Origin: Sphingomonas sp. HDW15A
GTDB taxonomy: Bacteria > Pseudomonadota > Alphaproteobacteria > Sphingomonadales > Sphingomonadaceae
Reading direction: 5' to 3'
Length of the DNA stretch: 64,000 bases
Assembly: GCF_011301715.1 (NCBI RefSeq)
Contig: NZ_CP049870.1
Span: forward strand, 496,001-560,000
In this document: in pieces, positions 30,218 through 36,525 of the stretch
How the letters are laid out: each line of letters starts with the position of its first letter
How positions within the stretch are numbered: the stretch's first letter is position 1
The notes under the pieces: model-generated
The model's database searches: none
What the model saw: only the letters and a program-made list of their open reading frames with translations
What the model was told of the DNA's origin: nothing
Position numbers and translations under genes: made by a program

Positions 30218-31594
30218 TTAAAGCGCGCTTTGCGACAGAAAACCGGGGATCGGGCCGCACCAGTCGCCATCGGTCGAAACGCTATCGACCTTCTGCTTCG
30301 GCCCGTCGCTCCGCGGCTTTGCGGTGGCTTGCGGTGCTCGAGTGCGATCGTGTTTGGAATCGCGTTCCATGGGCGGCTTGCCATCGCTTTTCGGCTCGTC
30401 TCGGCGCGCCTTCGGTAATTCCGGATCGGGGAGATCTTTGGAACGCGAAGGACTCTCGCCTTCAGCGTCGCGCGGCGCCTTTGCGGCACCGTCGCGCGGG
30501 ATCGGCATCCCGACCAGCTTTTCTATTCCGGCTATGGCTTCGGCGTCGTCCTTGGTCGCTAGCGTGTAAGCCGTCCCGAGGGCTCCCGCGCGGCCCGTTC
30601 GGCCAATGCGGTGGATATAATCGTCGGGCTGCCAGGGTACGTCGAAATTGACTACATGGCTGACACCCTTGATGTCGAGCCCGCGAGCAGCGACGTCGGA
30701 TGCCACCAGAATATTGATCTCGTCCGCTTTGAAGCGGGCCAGTTCGGCCAAACGATCCTTTTGCTCCATGTCGCCATGGATTTGCCCGACGCGGAAACCG
30801 GACCGCTTAAGACTGGTTGCGAGCTCGCGCACCGTTGTCTTGCGGTTGCAGAAGATGATGGCGTTGCGAACTTCTTCCCCACGCAGGACCGAACGCAGGA
30901 CGTCGCGCTTCTTTGGAGCCGCCACGAGTATCAGCCGCTGGTCGATATTGATGTTGGCGGTCGCCGGCCTTGCGACTTCGACCGTCTTGGGATCAGTCAG
31001 GAACTTGTCGGACAACTTTTTGATCGGCGGCGGCATGGTCGCCGAAAACAGCAAGGTCTGGCGGTTCTTCGGAAGCTTCGAGCAAATGCTTTCGATGTCC
31101 GGAATGAAACCCATGTCCAGCATTCGGTCTGCTTCATCGATCACAAGCAGGTCGCAGCCGGTAAGGAGTATCTTGCCCCGCTCAAAAAGGTCCATGAGGC
31201 GGCCGGGGGTAGCAATCAGGACGTCGACACCCTTCTCGAGTGCCTTGACCTGGTCTCCCATCTGCACGCCACCGATAAGGAGAGCCATCGAGAGCTTGTG
31301 ATGTACGCCGTATTTCTCGAAGTTTTCGGCGACCTGGGCAGCAAGTTCGCGCGTCGGCTCAAGGATGAGGCTGCGGGGCATTCGCGCGCGTCCACGGCCT
31401 TCAGCGAGGATGTCGATCATCGGCAGGACGAACGCGGCCGTCTTTCCGGTTCCGGTCTGGGCGATGCCGATCAGGTCCTTGCCCATCAGGACGGCAGGAA
31501 TGGCGGCCTTCTGGATCGGCGTCGGCTGGTCGTAGCCGGAATCGCCGACGGCGCGCAGCAAGTGGTCGGAAAGGCCGAGGTCGGCAAAACTCAT
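30218..31594 (-). CDS. DEAD-box RNA helicase, RhlE type
   Basis: The 458-residue protein begins MSFADLGLSDHLLRAVGDSG and has the full motif set: Q motif (YDQPTPIQKAAIP), AQTGTGKT, PTRELAAQV, TPGRLMDL, DEADRMLDMGF, SAT, and HRIGRTGRAG. A basic, proline-rich disordered tail ends WCGPIPGFLSQSAL. RhlE-type enzymes act in ribosome assembly and RNA turnover. The start at 31594 matches the family N-terminus; the frame is open eleven codons upstream. Confidence 0.93.
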   Translation of the reverse strand: MSFADLGLSDHLLRAVGDSGYDQPTPIQKAAIPAVLMGKDLIGIAQTGTGKTAAFVLPMIDILAEGRGRARMPRSLILEPTRELAAQVAENFEKYGVHHKLSMALLIGGVQMGDQVKALEKGVDVLIATPGRLMDLFERGKILLTGCDLLVIDEADRMLDMGFIPDIESICSKLPKNRQTLLFSATMPPPIKKLSDKFLTDPKTVEVARPATANINIDQRLILVAAPKKRDVLRSVLRGEEVRNAIIFCNRKTTVRELATSLKRSGFRVGQIHGDMEQKDRLAELARFKADEINILVASDVAARGLDIKGVSHVVNFDVPWQPDDYIHRIGRTGRAGALGTAYTLATKDDAEAIAGIEKLVGMPIPRDGAAKAPRDAEGESPSRSKDLPDPELPKARRDEPKSDGKPPMERDSKHDRTRAPQATAKPRSDGPKQKVDSVSTDGDWCGPIPGFLSQSAL

Positions 31595-31688
31595 ATGATC
31601 GAATGTCCGGAAAAAGTATGGGGCCAAACATTCGGGCCGCCGTACGCGCGCTAGCCTTGCTGCGCTGAAAAATCAAGGAATCAGGCCG

Positions 31689-32123
31689 TCATTCCTCGTT
31701 ATCGAGGTGAGGAACAAGCATTCGAAAACGCCTGATGCCGCAGACTGCCCCTACTCTGGAGCGAATCTCGTCCCGTCCGGCGCAGATACGGCGGTCTTCT
31801 GGCTGAACGTAGAAGCCCTCCCAAAAATCGAGCCCGCCGCAATCGTCGTCGAGCTTGGCGCGGACGCGCTGTCGCCCACGGAGCACAAAGTCGATCCCGT
31901 CGCTTCCCGCCAGCGACGCGCCGGCCAAGGCGCCAATGGGCAGGCACTTCGGGCCGTGGTCGGCCTCCTCCCACCGAAGTCGGCCTTTCGCTCGCGGACG
32001 CACCGGCACCCGGACGATCAGTCGCTGTTCGACGCTCATGATTCGCACGCCCTGAGGAGGCTGAGGCTCCGGATCCCCGCCCGCCAGAAGCGCAGTCAGG
32101 AAGGCGAGAATTGAATGATACAA
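31689..32123 (-). CDS. Conserved hypothetical protein with a hydrophobic N-terminus (144 aa)
   Basis: A short hydrophobic leader (MYHSILAFLTALLAGG) suggests export. The body has a conserved-looking core (KCLPIGALAGASLAGSDGID, RVRAKLDDDCGGLDFWEGFY, then ICAGRDEIRSRVGAVCGIRRF) with four cysteines that may form disulphides in the periplasm. I recall similar proteins from other sphingomonads without function. The RRFRMLVPHL-like ending supports a genuine protein. It lies downstream of nothing obvious and is divergent from sapC. Confidence 0.65.
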   Translation of the reverse strand: MYHSILAFLTALLAGGDPEPQPPQGVRIMSVEQRLIVRVPVRPRAKGRLRWEEADHGPKCLPIGALAGASLAGSDGIDFVLRGRQRVRAKLDDDCGGLDFWEGFYVQPEDRRICAGRDEIRSRVGAVCGIRRFRMLVPHLDNEE

Positions 32124-32305
32124 GGGATGGGCCGTTCATTGCAGTCATGGCAGTGTCAGCCGAGGATTGAACAATCGATGAATTGCCGCAAGCGTCCGGA
32201 AAGACTTGCGCGCTGCAGGGGGCTTTCCTAGAGCCTGCGGCGAACTTTCTACCGGTCTTTTCGTGCCTTGCCGCCGTTCGCCGGAATCTTGATGGAGACC
32301 AAAAC

Positions 32306-33133
32306 ATGGCTACTCAACCGCAGGGCAATGCCAACCTGCCGCTACTCTACCGCGGACTTGAGCCGCTGAATTCCGGCCAGCATTCGAAAATGAAGCTCAA
32401 GCGGCAGCAGACCATTCCGAATGTGGGCCAGGTCCATGCCATTCCGGTCACGATCGACGAGTTCATTCCTGCGCAGCGCACCTACCCGATCATCTTTTCC
32501 GCGGGCGAGGTTCCGGTTCCGCTGGCGCTCATGGGATTGAATGAGGGCGTCAACACGTTCATCGACGGCGAAGGCAAGCCGATCGACGATCAAGCCTACA
32601 TGCCCGCCTATCTTCGGCGTTTCCCCTTCATGCTTGCCAAATTGCGTCCTGACAGCGACGAGCTGTCGCTCTGCTTCGATCCGACCGCGGGTAGCTTGGA
32701 CGAAAACGAGGGCGATGCTCTTTTCGATGGCGACCAGCCGAGTGACCTCACTCGCAACATTCTCGCATTCTGCGAGCAGTTCGAAACTGCGGGGCAGCGC
32801 ACCCACGCCTTCATCCAAGAGCTCCAGAAGGCCGAACTGCTGATGGAAGGCGAGGTCTCGGTCCAGCCTGAAGGTGCGGACCAGCCATTCGTCTATCGTG
32901 GCTTCCGCATGGTCGACGAAGAAAAGCTTCGGAACATGAGGGGTGACGAGCTTCGCAAGCTCAACCAGAACGGCGTGCTGCCGCTGATCTTCGCTCACCT
33001 GATGTCGCTCGGCCTAATTCGCGACCTGTTCTACCGCCAGGTTCAGCAAGGCAAGGGGCCGGTCGCCTCCGTTCAGCCGGCCCCTGCCGGTAAGACCAAG
33101 AGCGAAAAGATTGGTAACGACGCCGAGGCGTGA
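32306..33133 (+). CDS. SapC family protein
   Basis: The 275-residue protein matches the SapC family, originally noted in Campylobacter surface-array loci and common in Alphaproteobacteria. Features seen are FIPAQRTYPIIFSAGEVPVP, PAYLRRFPFMLAKL, LFDGDQPSDLTRNILAFCEQ and FVYRGFRMVDEEKLR. No signal peptide is evident. In sphingomonads sapC genes often lie near TonB receptors or tryptophan halogenases, but not here. Its precise role is unknown. A strong intrinsic terminator follows. Confidence 0.85.
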   Translation: MATQPQGNANLPLLYRGLEPLNSGQHSKMKLKRQQTIPNVGQVHAIPVTIDEFIPAQRTYPIIFSAGEVPVPLALMGLNEGVNTFIDGEGKPIDDQAYMPAYLRRFPFMLAKLRPDSDELSLCFDPTAGSLDENEGDALFDGDQPSDLTRNILAFCEQFETAGQRTHAFIQELQKAELLMEGEVSVQPEGADQPFVYRGFRMVDEEKLRNMRGDELRKLNQNGVLPLIFAHLMSLGLIRDLFYRQVQQGKGPVASVQPAPAGKTKSEKIGNDAEA

Positions 33134-33281
33134 TTTTCCTGCGTCGGAGCGACGGGCTTCCCGATTGAACCCAGCCGATTCGGCCCCATTTGATTATCAT
33201 GCCGTTCGGCGGTGTCTTTTCACCCCCTGGACATCGTGGCGGCAGCGCATTTCGTTTTGATCTGCGTTCCTCCCTGAACTC

Positions 33282-33318
33282 AAGGCCGCTCCGGCATTCG
33301 CCAGAGCGGCCTTTTTTT
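33282..33318. terminator. Bidirectional intrinsic terminator between sapC and the convergent amidohydrolase gene
   Basis: A ten-base perfect stem (AAGGCCGCTC with GAGCGGCCTT) encloses a twelve-base loop, with seven T on the plus-strand side. The convergent gene's stop codon overlaps the T run. Confidence 0.85.
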
Positions 33319-34191
33319 ACTCTGCGGCGATGGCTTGCAGGCGAGTGAGGCCTTCGCCCATTCTAGCCGCCAGGTCGGCGAGGAACCTCGCTGTGCGATC
33401 GAAGCCTGGTCCAGGGGATCGTAAGTCCGAGGCGCAATAGCAGCGCCTGTCGATCTCAATCTGGAGCGCGTGGACGTCGTTGGCCGGATCGCCGTGACGC
33501 TCGACGACATGGCCACCGGCATATGGCTCGTTCAAGGCGACGGTCCAACCTGCGGAACGAGCGATGCGTGCGGCCTCGTCCGCAATCCATTGGGACGTAC
33601 TGCTGCCAAACCGATTCCCTATGACGAGCTCGGCTTGGCCACGTCTCGGCGGCATGGAATGGCAGTCAAGCAGTAAAGCCGTGCCGTGCACAGCAGAAAT
33701 CTGCCCAAGTTTCTCCTCGATAGCGCGATGGAATGGCTCATGGGCCTCAGCCAAACGAAGCTCTAGTTCTTGGCGCTCGATAGGCGTCCGCCAGAGATTG
33801 CCGGAAGCTGCCGTACGCGCTGGGATGATGCCGAGTCCCGCTGCCGCGCGCTTCGAGGGCGCAAACGATGCGACACCGGTCACCAGGTTAGGGTCGACTT
33901 CGTGGGGGCGCGGTTGCAGTCGATTGCCGCTCGGGCGGCCGTTGCGATGACCGCACCATGGCCTGCGGAAATGGCGCGCCAGGCAAGCCGGTCGACGAGC
34001 GGATCTTCAAGACCGACAAGCGAGCGAAGTCCCGAAACGGCGGAGTCCACGAGCCAATCGGGGTAAGTCCGCCCGGAATGGGGAATGGAAAGAAGGACCG
34101 GCAGGTCGCTGCGATGCTCGATGACGATCGGGGCGGGGAGAGGCACGCGTTTCAAGCGAGCAGAGGTAGCCGTGCCAAATTCGGACAGCAA
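33317..34191 (-). CDS. N-formylglutamate amidohydrolase family protein, interrupted by a one-base frameshift
   Basis: The intact product would be 291 residues: VLLSIPHSGRTYPDWL, GLEDPLVDRLAW, a metal/substrate region ending DCNRAP, then (after the break) LLLDCHSMPP, NEPYAGGHVVERHG and ALQIEIDRRCY. All are typical of the HutG/N-formylglutamate amidohydrolase family. The break is at a run of five G on the plus strand (33904-33908). One extra base restores NRAPHEVDPNLVTG. It is divergent from cpdR. The substrate may be N-formylglutamate or another N-acyl amino acid. Confidence 0.85.
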
Positions 34192-34242
34192 GCGGAGCGG
34201 CGATGGAGCCGCTGGTAAATTCCGTGCGTTCAGAGCATAGTC

Positions 34243-34626
34243 ATGGCCATGGTTCGCATCCTCCTTGCTGAAGACGATCAGTCGATGCGCGAATATCTGC
34301 AGCGCGCGCTGCAGCGCGTCGGCTATGAGGTCGAAGCCGTGGGTTGCGGGACAGAAGCCTTGCCCTTGCTCCAGCCTGGGCGCTTTGACCTGCTCCTGAC
34401 CGATATCGTCATGCCGGAGATGGACGGGATCGAGCTCGCACAGAAGGCCAGCGCGATCGATTCGGCAATTCGTGTCATGTTCATCACCGGTTTCGCTGCC
34501 GTTGCGCTTCAGGCTGGACGGACAACGCCAGAAGCCAAGCTTTTATCAAAGCCGTTCCACTTGAAGGACCTTGTTGCGGAGGTTGATCGGCTCTTCCAAA
34601 GCGAAGATCAGCACGGACGTCTCTAA
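34243..34626 (+). CDS. cpdR: CpdR-like single-domain response regulator
   Basis: The 127-residue protein is a lone receiver domain: acidic pair in RILLAEDDQSMREYL, phospho-acceptor Asp in LLLTDIVMPEMDG, conserved Thr in FITGFAAVAL and Lys in LLSKPFHLKDLV. The ITGFAAVAL...K.LSKPFHL.DLV pattern is that of CpdR, which in Caulobacter is controlled by the CckA-ChpT phosphorelay and primes ClpXP for protein turnover in the cell cycle. ATG 34249 is an alternative start. It is the last core gene before the tRNA integration site. Confidence 0.88.
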   Translation: MAMVRILLAEDDQSMREYLQRALQRVGYEVEAVGCGTEALPLLQPGRFDLLLTDIVMPEMDGIELAQKASAIDSAIRVMFITGFAAVALQAGRTTPEAKLLSKPFHLKDLVAEVDRLFQSEDQHGRL

Positions 34627-34706
34627 GGGCCTTGCCCTTCGCGGCAGGCTTGCCTAAAGGCCCCGCCAGATGATCACGTCGCAGACCGCGGCGGTTACCC
34701 CAGAGT

Positions 34707-34781
34707 GGGCGTGTAGCTCAGTGGTAGAGCACTGTGTTGACATCGCAGGGGTCGCAAGTTCAATCCTTGCCACGCCCACCA
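34707..34781 (+). tRNA. tRNA-Val (anticodon GAC)
   Basis: A full cloverleaf can be drawn. The acceptor stem is GGGCGTG/CACGCCC and the D arm is GCTC/GAGC. The anticodon stem CTGTG/CGCAG has loop TTGACAT (anticodon GAC at 34739-34741). The T arm is GCAAG/CTTGC with loop TTCAATC, followed by ACCA with CCA encoded. The 3' part, from 34734 on, is duplicated 1.46 kb downstream, marking it as an integration site. Confidence 0.95.
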
Positions 34782-34785
34782 TTTT
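34734..34785 (+). repeat. Left attachment-site repeat (3' part of tRNA-Val)
   Basis: These 52 bases, running from the anticodon stem through CCA and four T, are identical to 36194-36245. Site-specific recombination into a tRNA 3' end by a tyrosine integrase leaves exactly this signature. Confidence 0.9.
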
Positions 34786-34848
34786 TTCTCCATATATTTC
34801 AATGTCTTATGAGGCATCTGTCGGCTTACCGTAAATTTCGGAAAACCC

Positions 34849-34872
34849 AAAACGGGGCGTTAAACGGGGCGT
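34849..34872 (+). repeat. Tandem 12-bp repeat near the left end of the small element, possible integrase arm sites
   Basis: ACGGGGCGT occurs at 34852-34860 and 34864-34872, 12 bases apart; the second copy reads TAAACGGGGCGT (34861-34872). It starts about 65 bases inside the left attachment repeat. The same motif recurs at the right end of the element. Confidence 0.5.
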
Positions 34873-35006
34873 TTCGATTTGAAACGGATTTTTCTGTTTA
34901 GACTCAGCCGTTTATCGTCCTCCGATCCTTGTATGTCGGCTTCCTTTCGCTGTTGGTTGGTGAGCTGACAAAATCAACACAACTGAAGCGGACGGGTGCC
35001 GGCGAA

Positions 35007-35933
35007 CTAAGCCGAGTTCGCCAAGCCCGCAGCTTTTGCAATGAGGACCATTTTCGCGGCCGAGAGGTGTAACGCGTAGGCGGCAATATAGCCTGGCACA
35101 GTTTTCGGGACGGCGCCCTGTCCATGCACGGCATCGTCATTCCGGACTTTGGGTAAGCCCGAAGCCAGGGTCCCGAGCAATTGATCAAAGCTAGCGTCGA
35201 GGTAGTCGGGCCAAAGATTATTTGTTCGCAGCACCTTCAGCAGATCACTTGCCCTCGCGCCCTTTGGAAAATCCCAGCCCTTTTGATTGCATACTGCCTT
35301 CATCAGGCTTTCAAATGCCTTGGCAGCTTCGGTGATGGCTTCTTTGTAGTGGCCGGATCGATAGTGGTCATGAGCGCCAATGAATTCTGCTTCCGGTCCC
35401 TCAAATCCGGCTTGATTGAGTAAAGAGAGCGCAGGCTTGATCGCTTCCGCGTGAAGAAACTGAGAATCTACTCGGATCAAGCGGTCACTTTGAAATTCAA
35501 AGCCGACGCCAGCATCCCGAAGGCGGAAATTAATTTCGTCAATTGCCTCACTCGGCGAGGTTCGTTTCCACCCAATTCCTAGCGCCGGAGTGTGGTCGAC
35601 AATGGCGACGCAACAAACTTCTAAGACATCGATAAAATCAGGATTCTCGCACTTCTGAAGGAACGCCAGCAGATCTGACTGGGGGTGCTTCGCGTTGTAT
35701 CCAAAATGGTCGCGGCCCTTTTCGCGAGTGAGTGTTTTATGTGCCCAGACGCCCGCCGGGTTTTCATGCCAATCTTTCGCGAAATATCGATAGTTTTCGC
35801 CGAGCGCGTCACTAACGATCTGGCGAACTTGCACCCTTAGTTTTTCGGGGAAGTAGTCATACTCATAGACATCGGCTTCTCCGGCCTTTTGGGCGTCCTT
35901 TAAACGATCAGAATACAAACGATACCGGCCCAT
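35007..35933 (-). CDS. HEPN/Abi-like protein (STM4504/CBY_0614-type), candidate phage-defence toxin
   Basis: The protein of about 308 residues begins MGRYRLYSDRLKDAQKAGEA and then DVYEYDYFPEKLRVQV, matching proteins annotated STM4504/CBY_0614 family. The C-terminal third is helical (EAITEAAKAFESLMKAVCN...) and contains RNDDAVH near residue 264. This fits the R-x(4-6)-H motif of HEPN ribonucleases and the AbiJ-like C-terminus. I infer an RNA-cleaving abortive-infection role; this is untested. ATG 35933 gives the family start, and an in-frame start at 35969 adds 12 residues. It is the only gene in the element. Confidence 0.65.
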   Translation of the reverse strand: MGRYRLYSDRLKDAQKAGEADVYEYDYFPEKLRVQVRQIVSDALGENYRYFAKDWHENPAGVWAHKTLTREKGRDHFGYNAKHPQSDLLAFLQKCENPDFIDVLEVCCVAIVDHTPALGIGWKRTSPSEAIDEINFRLRDAGVGFEFQSDRLIRVDSQFLHAEAIKPALSLLNQAGFEGPEAEFIGAHDHYRSGHYKEAITEAAKAFESLMKAVCNQKGWDFPKGARASDLLKVLRTNNLWPDYLDASFDQLLGTLASGLPKVRNDDAVHGQGAVPKTVPGYIAAYALHLSAAKMVLIAKAAGLANSA

Positions 35934-36067
35934 TTTCGATCTCACTTCTGGCTTGGGTCGGGCATTCACTTAGCAATGTGAGGTTGTTCGGCAATGGATT
36001 CCGGTCAGCCGTAGTTGCGGATTATCCCGGCATACGGATCTCGTATTCGAGTCCGAAAAACGGGCGC

Positions 36068-36096
36068 TAAACGGGGCGTAACGCCCAACGGGGCGT
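36068..36096 (+). repeat. Right-end copies of the ACGGGGCGT repeat
   Basis: TAAACGGGGCGT at 36068-36079 is identical to 34861-34872, and AACGGGGCGT recurs at 36087-36096. They lie about 100 bases inside the right attachment repeat. A motif confined to the two ends of the element suits integrase or excisionase arm binding. Confidence 0.5.
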
Positions 36097-36193
36097 ATGA
36101 AATGTCGGCCAACGGCCAACAATGTCCACCCAAACTAAGAGGGAATTGGCGGTTTTCCAACGTCCGATTTGTCGGCCAAACGTCGGAATCCAA

Positions 36194-36245
36194 GTGTTGA
36201 CATCGCAGGGGTCGCAAGTTCAATCCTTGCCACGCCCACCATTTT
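36194..36245 (+). repeat. Second attachment-site repeat (copy of the tRNA-Val 3' part)
   Basis: A perfect 52-base copy of 34734-34785. It is preceded by unrelated sequence, so it is not a tRNA gene. It forms the right end of the small element and the left end of the defence island. Confidence 0.9.
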
Positions 36246-36309
36246 CCCCAGTGATATCATGGCTTTGGACCCTCTTTAGCTGCTTGCCATCAAACCAGGT
36301 GATCAGACA

Positions 36310-36331
36310 TCCGGGTGTAATTCGGGTGTTG
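36310..36331 (+). repeat. Tandem 11-bp repeat near the left end of the defence island
   Basis: CGGGTGT occurs at 36312-36318 and 36323-36329 in the related units TCCGGGTGTAA and TTCGGGTGTTG. It begins about 65 bases inside the repeat ending at 36245, the same offset as the different repeat of the small element. Confidence 0.45.
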
Positions 36332-36525
36332 TGGGAATTAGCGGCTATGCACAGACTTCGCTGTAAGGACTCCGAGCAGCCGGTGGCGTTTGCACGCACT
36401 TGAAACCAGCGACGTCGGAGCTTGCGGCGGCGATGCGGCAGATCACGTAAATGAATCCCGAATCAAAGTAGTAGCGGCCTCTGTCAAAAGGCTGTTTAAG
36501 TCCACGAAAGACTGTGGGGGTCGGC

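Larger units (their letters stand above)
34786..36245. mobile_element. 1.46-kb element between tRNA-Val attachment repeats, carrying one HEPN-type gene
   Basis: The segment is bounded by the intact tRNA-Val gene and a perfect 52-bp copy of its 3' part. It contains one gene (leftward, HEPN-type) and paired short repeats near both ends. No integrase or relaxase is encoded, so it is either a non-autonomous cargo element moved in trans or the remnant of a larger island. Base composition is visibly more AT-rich than the flanking core. Confidence 0.75.

Noticed and set aside
34786..36193. Integrase or relaxase in the small tRNA element
   Set aside because: No tyrosine or serine recombinase motifs occur in any frame; only the HEPN-type gene is credible.
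36246..36525. Gene or integrase remnant at the left end of the large island
   Set aside because: The 280 bases hold short repeats but no frame with coding character.
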